A stretch of 15,653 bases of DNA from an uncultured Eubacteriales bacterium (GCA_900548735.1 URMC01000037.1:1-15653), one strand, 5' to 3'. Shown: positions 1-8,730, numbered from the stretch's first letter. Numbers and translations are program-made. Notes: generated by a model not told the origin, from the sequence alone.

Positions 1-2733
1 CAGTATCAGGTCACCGAAACGCGGATCCAGCACCATCAGGAGAAAATCGCGGATTCGGAAAAAAGCCTTGTCACGCGCCACGCGCGCCTTTCTGCCGAAG
101 AGGAGGAGGGTGACCGCCGCCGCGCGGAAAAAGAGGAATACCGCAAAAAATACGACACGCTGAATACCGAGTATAACGAGATGGCGGAAAAGGCGCAGGG
201 GCTTGCCAACCGCGCGATGGATCTGGCGGGCGAGATCGCCACGGCATTGGCGGACGTGGAGGAGCGCGAGAGCGAAGCCACCGACACCCGCGTGCAGATG
301 CAGGTCATTGAAAACAGCAAGGTGACCGATGGCGATAAGGATAAAAGCATGACCGAGGAGATTGCGGGCTACCGCAAAATCTCCGAGGACCTGGAAGCAC
401 AGTGCGCCGCCAAAAAGAAAAGCGAGGACGAGTATCAGAAGCAGATCGACGAGTGCGCCGAAAAAGTGGCAGAAGCCGACGAAAAACTGGGCGCGCTGAA
501 CGTCCGGCGCGAAAAGCTGGAGGAGGCGGTGCGCGACTGCAAGATGGACGCCGACCTTGCCCGCCAGCGCATGGAGGCTTTCCGCGCGATGGAGGAGCAT
601 TTCGAGGGGTACCTCGGCAGCGTCCGCTTCGTGATGACCGCGTATGCCAGCGGGCGGATTACCGCGCGTGACGGCAGCCGGTGCGGCAAAATTTACGGCC
701 CGCTTTCCAAAGTGATCTCCGTGGATGCCGACCATACCGCCGCCATTGAAGCGGCGCTCGGCGTCAACCTCCAACACATCGTGGTGGAGGACGAAAACGT
801 GGTCAAAGCCGCCATTCATGCCCTGAAAGAAGCGCAGGCGGGCAGAGCCACTTTCTTCCCGATTTCCTCCATGCGCGGGCAAACGCCCACTGCCGAAATG
901 GAGGAGGCAAAGCGCGGCGCCGGGTATATCGGCGTGGCATCCGACCTTGTGTCGTGTGATGATAAATTCCGCAATATCGTGTCCTCTCTGCTTGGCAGAA
1001 CCGTGGTGTTTGACAATCTGGATCACGCCACCGAAACGGCGCGGCGCACGAAATACCGCGTGAAAATCGTCACGCTGGACGGGCAGATCATCAACGCGGG
1101 AGGCTCCTTTACCGGCGGCTCGGTCAAAAGCAATTCCGGGTTGCTTTCCCGTTCGGGCGAGATCAATACCCTGAAAGAAAAACTGAAGGACCTGACCGAG
1201 GAGCTGGAGGGCTATCAGAGCGAACTGAAAGAACTTGCCGCCACCATCGAAACGCTGGATAACGAGCGTTTTGACGCGGACAGCCGCCGCCAACTGCTTG
1301 CGGCACTGCAAGGCTCCGAGAGCACGGCGCTGGCAGGCTTGCAGGCAAAACTGGACGCCAACAACGCCCTGATTGCCAAGCTGAATGACGATTTTGAGGC
1401 GCTTTCCCGCCAGCGCGCCGGATATGACGACGCCTTGGAACGCCTTTCCATCCGCGAAAAGGAACTGCGCCATCAGATCGCCGAAATCAGCGAACTGCGT
1501 GCCGCCAAAGATGTGGAGCGCAATGCGATACTGGACGAAAAGACTGCCTTGGAGCAGGAAATGACCGCCCGGTATATCGACATCAGCGCCGCGAAAAAGG
1601 ATATGGAAACGGCGGAGCATTACATTGCCGACTCCGAGGCGCGCGCCGCCGAAATCCGCGAGGAAATCCGCTCCATTGAAGAGGGGATCGTTGCCCTGAA
1701 ACAGGCGATTGCGGACGAGCGCTCCCGTCAGGAGGCAAACCGCAATACTTTTGCGGAGGGCGAGCGGGTGCTTTCCGACCTGCAAAGCCGCCATAAACTG
1801 CTGACCGATAACGATATGGCGTTTGAGCACAAGCTCTCGGACATCAACGAAAAACTGAAAAACAAAATGGCGGAGCGCGAAAATATTTTCCGTGCGCACA
1901 CCAAAAACGAAAACCGCCTGATGGGTCTTCGGGAAGAGCAGGACAAGCTGACCAACCGCTTCTATGAGGAATACGAGATGTCTCGCAACGACGCGCTCTC
2001 GCTCGGCTATGAGCCGCTGAAACCGGAGGAACGCGAAGAAGCGGCGGCATTACAGGTCAGTTGCCGCAACCGCCTGCGTGCCATCGGCAACGTGGACCTG
2101 GACGCGGTCAATAAGTATAAAGAAGTGAAGGAGCGGTATGATTATCTCGCGGGTCAGATTGCGGATATGACCACCGCAAGGGACGACCTGCAAAAGATTA
2201 TCCGGGATCTCGAAAAGGAAATGCGCACCGCGTTTCTGGAGACCTTCAATCAGATCAACATCAATTTCAACCGCACGTTTTCGGAGCTGTTCGGCGGCGG
2301 CAACGCGGAACTGTCGCTCTCCGACCCCGAGGATGTGCTGACCTCCGGCATTGAAATCAAGGCGGCGCCCCCCGGCAAGATCATCAAAAATCTGGTGCAG
2401 TTGTCGGGCGGCGAGCAGTCGTTTATTGCCATTGCCCTGTTCTTTGCCATTCTGCAGGTCAACCCCACGCCGTTCTTTATCCTTGACGAGATTGAGGCGG
2501 CGTTGGACGAAGTCAACGTGGCGCGTTTCGCCGCATACATCAAGCGTTATTCGCTGGATACCCAGTTCATTCTCATCACGCACCGGCGCGGCACCATGGA
2601 GGCGGCAAACCGCCTGTACGGCGTCACTATGCCGGAGCACGGCATCTCCAAGGTGCTGGCGCTGGATGTGAAGTCGGTTTCCGGCAAACAGGAAGGAGAC
2701 GATTGGGATGGGATTTTTAGCCAAGCTACGTGA
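1..2733 (+). CDS. smc: Chromosome partition protein SMC, C-terminal part (5' end outside window)
   Basis: SMC is the ATPase of the bacterial condensin-like SMC-ScpAB complex that compacts and segregates the chromosome. The reading frame is open from base 1, giving 910 residues. A full SMC is about 1,190, so the N-terminal head with Walker A and part of the first coiled coil are missing. In order: charged coiled coil (about residues 1-195), hinge (about 200-375, ending in a GGSFTGGS glycine-rich turn), a long return coiled coil (about 380-750), and the C-terminal ATPase head. The head carries the ABC signature LSGGEQ at 801-806, Walker B FFILDE at 825-830 and a D-loop ALDEVN just after. The signature reads GEQS rather than the commoner GEKA, which is conservative. 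The stop overlaps the ftsY start by 26 bases, so the two are probably co-transcribed and coupled. Identification is secure; the true start lies upstream. Confidence 0.97.
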   Translation, partial: QYQVTETRIQHHQEKIADSEKSLVTRHARLSAEEEEGDRRRAEKEEYRKKYDTLNTEYNEMAEKAQGLANRAMDLAGEIATALADVEERESEATDTRVQMQVIENSKVTDGDKDKSMTEEIAGYRKISEDLEAQCAAKKKSEDEYQKQIDECAEKVAEADEKLGALNVRREKLEEAVRDCKMDADLARQRMEAFRAMEEHFEGYLGSVRFVMTAYASGRITARDGSRCGKIYGPLSKVISVDADHTAAIEAALGVNLQHIVVEDENVVKAAIHALKEAQAGRATFFPISSMRGQTPTAEMEEAKRGAGYIGVASDLVSCDDKFRNIVSSLLGRTVVFDNLDHATETARRTKYRVKIVTLDGQIINAGGSFTGGSVKSNSGLLSRSGEINTLKEKLKDLTEELEGYQSELKELAATIETLDNERFDADSRRQLLAALQGSESTALAGLQAKLDANNALIAKLNDDFEALSRQRAGYDDALERLSIREKELRHQIAEISELRAAKDVERNAILDEKTALEQEMTARYIDISAAKKDMETAEHYIADSEARAAEIREEIRSIEEGIVALKQAIADERSRQEANRNTFAEGERVLSDLQSRHKLLTDNDMAFEHKLSDINEKLKNKMAERENIFRAHTKNENRLMGLREEQDKLTNRFYEEYEMSRNDALSLGYEPLKPEEREEAAALQVSCRNRLRAIGNVDLDAVNKYKEVKERYDYLAGQIADMTTARDDLQKIIRDLEKEMRTAFLETFNQININFNRTFSELFGGGNAELSLSDPEDVLTSGIEIKAAPPGKIIKNLVQLSGGEQSFIAIALFFAILQVNPTPFFILDEIEAALDEVNVARFAAYIKRYSLDTQFILITHRRGTMEAANRLYGVTMPEHGISKVLALDVKSVSGKQEGDDWDGIFSQAT

Positions 2734-3628
2734 GGGGCTTTCCAAAACCAAGCGGGCGATTTTCGGCAAGATTGACGCCCTGCTCAAACACTTTGTCAAG
2801 GTGGATGAAGATCTGCTTGACGAGCTGGAGGAACTGCTGATCACCTCGGACGTGGGCGTTACCGCCACCGAGGAGATTCTGGATCGCCTGCGTGAGGAAA
2901 TCAAAGAGGGGCGCCTGAAAGAGCCCGAACAGATCAAGGGCGTGTTGCGCGAGATCCTGCAGGAAATGATCGGGGAGGGTGAGCCGTTGCATCTGGACAC
3001 CGTTCCGTCCGTGATATTGGTGATCGGGGTCAACGGTGCGGGCAAAACCACCTCCATCGGCAAAATTTCCAACCGGCTGAGAAAAGCGCACAAAAAAGTG
3101 GTGGTTGCCGCCGCAGATACCTTCCGTGCCGCCGCCATTGACCAGCTTGCCGTGTGGTGCGAACGGTCGGGTGCGGAACTGGTGAAACAGCAGGAGGGCG
3201 CCGACCCCGCCGCCGTGGTGTATGACGCGATTCAGTATACCAAGAAAAAGGGGGCGGACGTGCTGATTATCGACACGGCAGGGCGCCTTCACAACAAGAA
3301 AAATCTGATGGACGAGTTGGCAAAAATCAACCGCGTCATCGGGCGGGAGCTGCCTGACGCCGCGCGGGAAAATCTGCTGGTGCTGGACGCCACCACCGGT
3401 CAGAACGCGATCCTGCAGGCAAAGGAATTCAGCCGCGCCGCCGAGATTACGGGGCTGGTGCTCAATAAACTGGACGGCACCGCCAAGGGCGGCATCGTGC
3501 TTTCCATCCGCAAGGAGCTGGGGTTGCCTGTGAAGTTTGTGGGCGTTGGCGAGAAGATTGACGACATGCAGGAGTTTGACGCGGCGGAATTTGTGGAAGC
3601 GCTCTTTTCCGAGGATGACGAGAAATGA
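2708..3628 (+). CDS. ftsY: Signal recognition particle receptor FtsY (SRP GTPase)
   Basis: FtsY is the membrane-associated receptor that docks SRP-ribosome complexes and hands nascent membrane proteins to SecYEG, with reciprocal GTP hydrolysis with Ffh. The product is 306 residues. Residues 1-95 form the helical N domain; there is no long acidic A domain as in E. coli FtsY, which is usual for Firmicutes. The G domain shows the P-loop GVNGAGKTT at 107-115, the SRP-specific DTFRAAA at 137-143, DTAGR at 189-193, and NKLDGTAKGG at 253-262 as the guanine-specificity loop. A GGAAGGAG ribosome site at 2691-2698 lies nine bases before the ATG, inside the end of smc, supporting this start. The stop overlaps the next ATG in an ATGA arrangement. 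Confidence 0.97.
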   Translation: MGFLAKLREGLSKTKRAIFGKIDALLKHFVKVDEDLLDELEELLITSDVGVTATEEILDRLREEIKEGRLKEPEQIKGVLREILQEMIGEGEPLHLDTVPSVILVIGVNGAGKTTSIGKISNRLRKAHKKVVVAAADTFRAAAIDQLAVWCERSGAELVKQQEGADPAAVVYDAIQYTKKKGADVLIIDTAGRLHNKKNLMDELAKINRVIGRELPDAARENLLVLDATTGQNAILQAKEFSRAAEITGLVLNKLDGTAKGGIVLSIRKELGLPVKFVGVGEKIDDMQEFDAAEFVEALFSEDDEK

Positions 3629-4248
3629 AAAAATACGTGATTGTGCTGGCATCCCGCAACAAAAATAAAGTGCGGGAGTTGGAAGCACTGCTTTGCGCCG
3701 AGCTCGGCGATGTGATTGAGCTCCGCTCGCTGGACGATGTGGGCATCACCGGGGAGATTGAGGAGAACGGGCAAACCTTTGCCGAAAACGCGATGATCAA
3801 GGCGGAAGCGGCGGCAGCCTCCGGTTTTATGGGGCTGGGGGATGACTCCGGGCTTGTGGTGCCGGCGCTGAATATGGAGCCGGGCGTGTATTCCGCCCGC
3901 TACGCAGGGGAGCACGGCAATGACGCGGCAAACAACGCCCTGCTTTTGAAAAACCTGCAGGGCAAATCCGACCGCACGGCGGCGTTTATCTGCTCGCTGG
4001 CGCTCGCATTTCCGGACGGGAGCGCACCCATCCGCGCCAACGGCGCGGTGGAGGGGGAAATCCTTTGCGCACCGCGCGGGGAAAACGGCTTCGGCTACGA
4101 CCCGCTGTTCTGGGTGGATCCCATGGGCAAAACCATGGCGGAAATGACCCCGGAAGAAAAAAACGAAATCAGCCACCGCGGCGCCGCCGTGCGGCAGTTT
4201 GCAAAGAAATTTGCCCGCCGGATGGGGCTTGTCGAGGATGACGGCTGA
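3625..4248 (+). CDS. rdgB: XTP/dITP diphosphatase (RdgB/HAM1 family, non-canonical purine NTP pyrophosphatase)
   Basis: This enzyme hydrolyses ITP, dITP and XTP to the monophosphates and pyrophosphate, keeping deaminated purines out of nucleic acids. The product is 207 residues, normal for the family. Family marks are the N-terminal ASRNKNK substrate loop (residues 9-15), the metal-binding GDDSGL at 72-77 after an ENA segment (54-56), the GFGYDP loop at 155-160, and the C-terminal SHRGAA at 183-188. The start codon overlaps the ftsY stop (ATGA), so translation is probably coupled. It is followed after an 11-base gap by a clear AGGAG site for the next gene. Nothing is missing from the active site. 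Confidence 0.96.
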   Translation: MKKYVIVLASRNKNKVRELEALLCAELGDVIELRSLDDVGITGEIEENGQTFAENAMIKAEAAAASGFMGLGDDSGLVVPALNMEPGVYSARYAGEHGNDAANNALLLKNLQGKSDRTAAFICSLALAFPDGSAPIRANGAVEGEILCAPRGENGFGYDPLFWVDPMGKTMAEMTPEEKNEISHRGAAVRQFAKKFARRMGLVEDDG

Positions 4249-4259
4249 AAAGGAGAACT

Positions 4260-4550
4260 ATGTTAAACAGCAAACAACGCGCGCAACTCCGCGCGCTTGC
4301 CTCCAAGGAAGATACCATTATGCAGATCGGCAAAAACGGCTTGCCGGATACGCTGATTGCCACGGTCAACGACGCGCTGGAAGCAAGGGAACTGATCAAA
4401 CTGAAAGTGTTGGAAACGTGCGGGTTTTCGGTGCGTGACGCGGCGGAAGAACTGGCGGCGGCGTGCCACGCCGAGGTGGTGGCGACCATCGGCACCAAAC
4501 TGATTCTTTACCGTGAGTCCGCTACCAAAAAGAAGATTGAGCTATGCTGA
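4260..4550 (+). CDS. yhbY: YhbY-family (CRS1/YhbY, CRM domain) RNA-binding protein
   Basis: This is a 96-residue single CRM-domain protein. Members bind RNA and associate with precursors of the large ribosomal subunit, where they are thought to act in 50S assembly. The domain fills the whole chain: an N-terminal helix with KQRAQLRALAS, the GxxG-type loop GKNG at residues 24-27, a long second helix, and the closing strand GTKLILYR at 78-85, followed by a short basic tail. AAAAGGAG ends seven bases before the ATG, a good ribosome site. The last seven bases overlap nadD. Its place beside rsfS and nadD is typical of Clostridia. The fold assignment is firm; the exact ribosomal role is known only from relatives. 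Confidence 0.93.
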   Translation: MLNSKQRAQLRALASKEDTIMQIGKNGLPDTLIATVNDALEARELIKLKVLETCGFSVRDAAEELAAACHAEVVATIGTKLILYRESATKKKIELC

Positions 4551-5164
4551 ACGGGCAGACGCGCATCGGCATCTACGGCGGCACGTTTGCCCCCCCGCAC
4601 GAGGGGCACGTGGCGGCGGCAAAAGAGTTTTTGCGGCAGATGCAACTGGACCTTCTGTATATCATCCCGGCGGCGATCCCCCCGCATAAACAGATTGACG
4701 CGGCGGACGACCCGGAGCGCCGTCTTGCCATGTGCCGGCTGGCGTTTGCGGGCATCCGCGGGGCGCTGGTCAGCGATATGGAGATTGCGCGGGGCGGCAA
4801 AAGTTATACCGTGGATACCCTGCGGGCGCTTTCCGCGCCCGACCGGCGGCTTTTCCTGCTGATGGGCACCGATATGATGCTGACACTGGACGAGTGGCGG
4901 CAGCCGGAAGAAATTTTCCGCCTGTGCTACCCGGTGTATATCCGGCGGGAAGAAGACCCCGCCAATGACGCGCGGATTGTGGAAAAAAACAACCTGTACC
5001 TGCAAAAATACGGCAAAATCGTGCGCAAACTGCCGGCTGACGTGATCGAAATTTCCTCTACCGAGATCCGGCGGCGCACGGCGGCGGGCGAATCGCTTTC
5101 CGGCGTGGTGCCGGGCGCGGTGGAAGCCTATATCCGGGAGAATCATCTGTATGGCGCAAAATGA
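4544..5164 (+). CDS. nadD: Nicotinate-nucleotide adenylyltransferase NadD
   Basis: NadD joins nicotinate mononucleotide and ATP to give deamido-NAD, the penultimate step to NAD. The product is 206 residues with a Rossmann-like nucleotidyltransferase fold. Motifs seen are GGTFAPPHEGH at 12-22, in which H19 and H22 are the (H/T)xGH catalytic pair, MGTDMM at 107-112 and ISSTEIR at 170-176, which binds the ATP phosphates. The first motif has A where many NadD proteins have D (GGxFDPxHxGH); other residues at this position are known in Clostridia, so activity is expected. The start overlaps yhbY by seven bases and has no strong ribosome site, suggesting translational coupling. Its tail overlaps yqeK by 14 bases. 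Confidence 0.96.
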   Translation: MLNGQTRIGIYGGTFAPPHEGHVAAAKEFLRQMQLDLLYIIPAAIPPHKQIDAADDPERRLAMCRLAFAGIRGALVSDMEIARGGKSYTVDTLRALSAPDRRLFLLMGTDMMLTLDEWRQPEEIFRLCYPVYIRREEDPANDARIVEKNNLYLQKYGKIVRKLPADVIEISSTEIRRRTAAGESLSGVVPGAVEAYIRENHLYGAK

Positions 5165-5819
5165 GAAGTCAGAACGCTTTGATTTCGGCGCGACCGCGCG
5201 TGAGAGGCTGGCGGCAGAGGTGCAAAAACGCCTTTCTCCCCGCCGTTTCGCGCATACAAAGGGCGTGGAGGAGACCGCCGCGGCAATGGCGGCGCTCTAC
5301 TGTCCCGAAAAAGAGGAGATGCTGCGCGCGGCGGCGCTGTTGCACGATGTGACCAAGGAACTGCCGCAGGAAGAGCAGAAAGAAATTCTCGCCCGCCACG
5401 GGGTGACCCTGCGGGCGGACGAAGCGGCGGCGCCGGAGGTACTGCACGGGATGACGGCGGCGCTGATCATTCCGGAGGAGTTTCCCACCTTTGCCGCGCC
5501 GGAGCTGATTTCGGCAGTGCGCTGGCACACTACGGGCTGTGCCGGGATGAGCCTGACGGACGCGATCATCTGCCTTGCCGACACGATCGAGCCGGGGCGC
5601 GCTTACCCCGCCTGCGTGGCACTGCGGAACCGCTTTTTCGGCGCTCACCCGGAGCAAATGGAGCCGGTGGCGCGCGCCGGATGGCTGGCGCGGGTTCTGC
5701 TGGACTCACTGGAGGGTACACTCACCTCCCTTGCGGAACGGGGCAAGCCCGTTTCACGGGATACGGAGAAAACCGTGCGCTGGTTAAAACAAGAAAATAA
5801 TCCTTTTTGGGGGAAATGA
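5151..5819 (+). CDS. yqeK: YqeK-type HD-domain protein, probable symmetrical Ap4A hydrolase
   Basis: YqeK-family HD proteins bind iron and cleave diadenosine tetraphosphate to two ADP, controlling a stress-linked nucleotide made as a by-product of aminoacyl-tRNA synthetases. The product is 222 residues. The metal ligands expected of the family are visible: H35 in RFAHTKGV, H65-D66 in LLHDVTKEL, H99 in LHGM, H126 in RWHTTG and D144 in CLADTIEPGR. A GGGAG ribosome site lies ten bases before the ATG inside nadD. The first ten or so residues (MAQNEKSERF) are a short extension before the usual helix; the downstream part matches family length. nadD-yqeK-rsfS is a standard Firmicutes cluster. The family call is firm; the Ap4A specificity is carried over from studied relatives. 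Confidence 0.92.
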   Translation: MAQNEKSERFDFGATARERLAAEVQKRLSPRRFAHTKGVEETAAAMAALYCPEKEEMLRAAALLHDVTKELPQEEQKEILARHGVTLRADEAAAPEVLHGMTAALIIPEEFPTFAAPELISAVRWHTTGCAGMSLTDAIICLADTIEPGRAYPACVALRNRFFGAHPEQMEPVARAGWLARVLLDSLEGTLTSLAERGKPVSRDTEKTVRWLKQENNPFWGK

Positions 5820-5820
5820 T

Positions 5821-6219
5821 ATGGAATTTGATTTTGAACACTGGGCGGAGCTGCCAAGCCTTGCCGAGGCGGACGCCAAGACCCTTGCCGAAACCGCAAG
5901 AGATGTTCTGGACGCGAAAAAAGCGCGGGATATTGCCGTGCTTGCCGTGGCAGACCGCAGTGATATTACCGACTATCTGGTGCTTGCCAGCGCAACTTCC
6001 GCTACACATGTGAAAGCGCTTGCCGGGGAACTGACCTATCGCTTGGGTCAGCGCGGCGTGCCGTGCCTGCATGAAGACGGGCGTGACGCACGAAACTGGC
6101 AGATCGTGGATTTCGGAACCGTGATGGTGCATATTTTCGACCGCGAGGCGCGGGCGTTTTATAACCTGGACAAACTGTATAAAAGCGCTGAAGAGCCGAC
6201 CGACAGCGCGGAGAAGTGA
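5821..6219 (+). CDS. rsfS: Ribosomal silencing factor RsfS
   Basis: RsfS binds ribosomal protein uL14 on the 50S subunit and blocks 30S joining, lowering translation when nutrients are short. The product is 132 residues, including an N-terminal arm of about 22 residues before the conserved domain begins at LAETARDVLDAKKARDI. Conserved features are SDITDYLVLASATSATHV in the middle and NWQIVDFGTVMVHIFD followed by RAFYNLDKLY near the end, the classic RsfS C-terminal strand-helix. A GGGGG run eight bases before the ATG serves as ribosome site. It begins one base after the yqeK stop, and an AGGAG for leuS overlaps its own stop codon. Confidence 0.94.
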   Translation: MEFDFEHWAELPSLAEADAKTLAETARDVLDAKKARDIAVLAVADRSDITDYLVLASATSATHVKALAGELTYRLGQRGVPCLHEDGRDARNWQIVDFGTVMVHIFDREARAFYNLDKLYKSAEEPTDSAEK

Positions 6220-6223
6220 GGAG
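6219..6223 (+). promoter_or_regulatory. Ribosome binding site that decides the leuS start
   Basis: AGGAG lies four bases before ATG 6228 and overlaps the rsfS stop codon. It lies downstream of the competing in-frame GTG at 6216, which therefore cannot use it. This fixes the LeuRS N-terminus at MKYNFAEIEKKW, which also matches where bacterial LeuRS proteins normally begin. Confidence 0.8.
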
Positions 6224-6227
6224 CAAT

Positions 6228-8630
6228 ATGAAGTATAATTTTGCCGAAATCGAGAAAAAGTGGCAGGAAAAGTGGGAGGCGGCAAAGGTCTTTCACGCAA
6301 AAGATCTGTCCGATAAAAAGAAGTTTTACGGGCTGGTGGAGTTTCCGTACCCCTCCGGCGCCGGCATGCACGTGGGGCACATCAAGGCGTATTCGGGGCT
6401 GGAGGTCATCAGCCGCAAGCGCCGGATGGAGGGGTATAACGTCCTTTTTCCCATCGGGTTTGACGCGTTCGGTCTTCCGACCGAGAACTACGCCATCAAA
6501 ACCGGCATTCACCCGCGGCAGGTGACCGACCGCAACATTGCGCGGTTTACCGAGCAGTTGAAGCGCGTGGGCTTCTCCTTTGACTGGGATCGCGTGATCG
6601 ACACCACTGAGGAGAAATACTATCGCTGGACGCAGTGGATCTTCCTCAAAATGTTTGAAAACGGGCTGGTTTTCCGCGATACGGCGCTGGTCAACTACTG
6701 CCCCTCCTGCAAAGTGGTGCTTTCCAATGAGGATTCGCAGGGCGGCAAGTGCGACATCTGCAAGAGCGATGTCGTTCAGAAATCCAAGGACGTGTGGTAT
6801 CTGCGCATTACCGCTTATGCCGACCGGCTGCTCAAAGGGCTTGACACGGTGGATTACCCCGCCAATATCAAACAGCAGCAGATCAACTGGATTGGCAAAA
6901 GCACCGGCGCGTTTGTCAACTTCAAGCTCTCCGGCACCGACGATACGCTCCGCATTTACACCACCCGCCCGGACACCCTGTTCGGCGTGACCTTTATGGT
7001 TATCGCGCCGGAGCACCCGGTGCTGGAAAAATACCGCGCGCGCCTGACCAATGCGGAAGCGCTGGACGCCTACCGCGCGGAGTGCGCCAAAAAGACCGAA
7101 TTTGAGCGCACGCAGATGAACAAAGACAAGACCGGTGTGCGTGTGGAGGGGCTTTGCGCCGTACACCCGCTCACGGGCAAGGAGATTCCGATTTATATTT
7201 CGGACTACGTGATGATGGGCTACGGCACGGGCGCGATTATGGCAGTGCCCGCGCATGACGAGCGCGACTTTGCCTTTGCCCGCAAATTCGGCATCGACGT
7301 GGTGGAGGTCATCAAGGGCGGCGACATCGAAAAAGAAGCCTACACCGGCGATGGCGAGATGATCAACTCCGAATTTCTCAACGGCTACACCAACAAAAAG
7401 GACTCCATTGCGCGTATGATTGAGGAGCTTTCCGCGCGCGGCATCGGCGAGGAGGGCGTGCAGTACAAGATGAAGGACTGGGCGTTCAACCGCCAGAGAT
7501 ACTGGGGGGAACCCATCCCGATCGTGCACTGCAAGCATTGCGGCATGGTGGCGGTGCCTTATGAGGAGTTGCCGTTGCGTCTGCCCAAAATGGAGAATTT
7601 TGCCCCCGGAGAGGGCGGGGAATCGCCGCTTGCCAAGATTGAGACGTTTGTCAACTGCAAGTGCCCCAAGTGCGGCGCGCCTGCCAAGCGCGAAACCGAT
7701 ACCATGCCCCAGTGGGCAGGCTCTTCGTGGTACTATCTGCGCTATATCGATCCGAGGAACGAAAACGCGCTTGCCGACCCCGAAAAGCTGAAATACTGGC
7801 TGCCTGTAGACTGGTATAACGGCGGAATGGAGCATGTGACAAGGCACCTGATTTACAGCCGCTTCTGGCACAAATTCCTGTATGACATCGGCGCCGTGCC
7901 GACCGAGGAGCCGTACGCCAAGCGTTCGGCGCAGGGGTTGATTCTGGGGCCGGACGGGCAGAAAATGTCCAAATCCCGCGGCAACGTGGTAGACCCCAAT
8001 GACGTGGTGGCGGAATATGGCGCGGACACGTTGCGCGTCTATATCCTCTTTATGGGCGATTACGGTTCTGCCGCCCCGTGGTCGGAGAGCAGTATGCGTG
8101 GGTGCAAACGGTTTCTCGAGCGTGTGGCGGCGCTGACCGACAAGGCGACCGGGCACGGCGTAACCGCGGCGCTGGAAAGCGCATTCCATAAGACCGTGAA
8201 AAAAGTTTCCTCCGATATTGAAGAAATGAAGTTCAATACCGCCATCGCGGCAATGATGACCCTGCTCAACGACATTGACGCGGCAGGCGCGCTGACCGTG
8301 GACGAGCTGGGGACGCTGACGCGTCTGCTTTGCCCCTTTGCCCCGCACCTGTGCGAGGAAATCTGGGAGAAGATCGGCGGCGAGGGTTTCTGCTCGCTGG
8401 CGCCTTTCCCCACGTATGACGAGGCAAAGACTGTGGATAGCATGGTGGAGATCGCAGTGCAGATCAACGGCAAGTTGCGCGGCGTGGTGATGTGCCCCAA
8501 GGACGCGACCAAAGAGGAAGCACTCAGCCTTGCCAAGGCGGACGAAAAGGTTGCCGCGGTGCTGGAGGGGAAGACCCTGATCAAAGAAATTGTGGTGCCG
8601 GGCAAGATCGTGAATCTGGTCGTGCGTTGA
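6228..8630 (+). CDS. leuS: Leucyl-tRNA synthetase
   Basis: LeuRS charges tRNA-Leu with leucine and hydrolyses mischarged products. From the ATG at 6228 it has 800 residues, a normal bacterial length. The class I signature HVGH is at 48-51 and KMSKS at 579-583. The CP1 editing domain is intact: the threonine-rich TTRPDT starts at 245, and GTGAIMAVPAHDERD ends at 347, with D344 in the position of the editing aspartate. Cysteine pairs of the zinc-binding kind appear at CPSC..CDIC and again at CKHC..CKCPKC. A GTG in frame at 6216 would add four residues, but the AGGAG at 6219-6223 sits between it and the ATG, so 6228 is preferred. No T-box precedes it; it relies on the upstream operon. Confidence 0.97.
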   Translation: MKYNFAEIEKKWQEKWEAAKVFHAKDLSDKKKFYGLVEFPYPSGAGMHVGHIKAYSGLEVISRKRRMEGYNVLFPIGFDAFGLPTENYAIKTGIHPRQVTDRNIARFTEQLKRVGFSFDWDRVIDTTEEKYYRWTQWIFLKMFENGLVFRDTALVNYCPSCKVVLSNEDSQGGKCDICKSDVVQKSKDVWYLRITAYADRLLKGLDTVDYPANIKQQQINWIGKSTGAFVNFKLSGTDDTLRIYTTRPDTLFGVTFMVIAPEHPVLEKYRARLTNAEALDAYRAECAKKTEFERTQMNKDKTGVRVEGLCAVHPLTGKEIPIYISDYVMMGYGTGAIMAVPAHDERDFAFARKFGIDVVEVIKGGDIEKEAYTGDGEMINSEFLNGYTNKKDSIARMIEELSARGIGEEGVQYKMKDWAFNRQRYWGEPIPIVHCKHCGMVAVPYEELPLRLPKMENFAPGEGGESPLAKIETFVNCKCPKCGAPAKRETDTMPQWAGSSWYYLRYIDPRNENALADPEKLKYWLPVDWYNGGMEHVTRHLIYSRFWHKFLYDIGAVPTEEPYAKRSAQGLILGPDGQKMSKSRGNVVDPNDVVAEYGADTLRVYILFMGDYGSAAPWSESSMRGCKRFLERVAALTDKATGHGVTAALESAFHKTVKKVSSDIEEMKFNTAIAAMMTLLNDIDAAGALTVDELGTLTRLLCPFAPHLCEEIWEKIGGEGFCSLAPFPTYDEAKTVDSMVEIAVQINGKLRGVVMCPKDATKEEALSLAKADEKVAAVLEGKTLIKEIVVPGKIVNLVVR

Positions 8631-8657
8631 AAATTTCAAAAAAAGGGTATTTTGCTC

Positions 8658-8686
8658 TTGACAGGCAGATAAAAATCGTGTATAAT
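8658..8686 (+). promoter_or_regulatory. Sigma-A type promoter of rpsU
   Basis: A perfect -35 TTGACA (8658-8663) and a perfect -10 TATAAT (8681-8686) are separated by exactly 17 bases. Transcription would start near 8693, giving a leader of about 38 bases before the rpsU ATG. A full consensus match on all 12 bases and optimal spacing suggests very strong, probably constitutive expression. No terminator is visible between leuS and this promoter, so read-through from leuS could add to it. Confidence 0.92.
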
Positions 8687-8700
8687 AAACAAGGATATTA

Positions 8701-8710
8701 GGTGTACACC
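8701..8710. repeat. Perfect 10-base palindrome in the rpsU leader
   Basis: GGTGTACACC is a perfect palindrome lying between the predicted transcription start and the G-rich ribosome site. It could be a protein binding site on DNA or a dimerising RNA element, but it may equally be chance. It sits immediately before the GCGAGG start of the ribosome-binding region. Confidence 0.4.
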
Positions 8711-8730
8711 GCGAGGGGGGGGAAAACAAA

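Noticed and set aside
2050..3138. A 362-codon open frame on the - strand opposite smc/ftsY
   Set aside because: Low-complexity serine/arginine-rich translation, no ribosome site, and it crosses the boundary of two well-supported + strand genes.
4544..4612. NadD inactivated by the D to A change in its first motif
   Set aside because: Both catalytic histidines and the ISSTEIR motif are intact, and this position varies in clostridial NadD proteins, so loss of function is not supported.
6216..6227. GTG start for leuS at 6216
   Set aside because: The AGGAG ribosome site lies after this GTG and fits the ATG at 6228.
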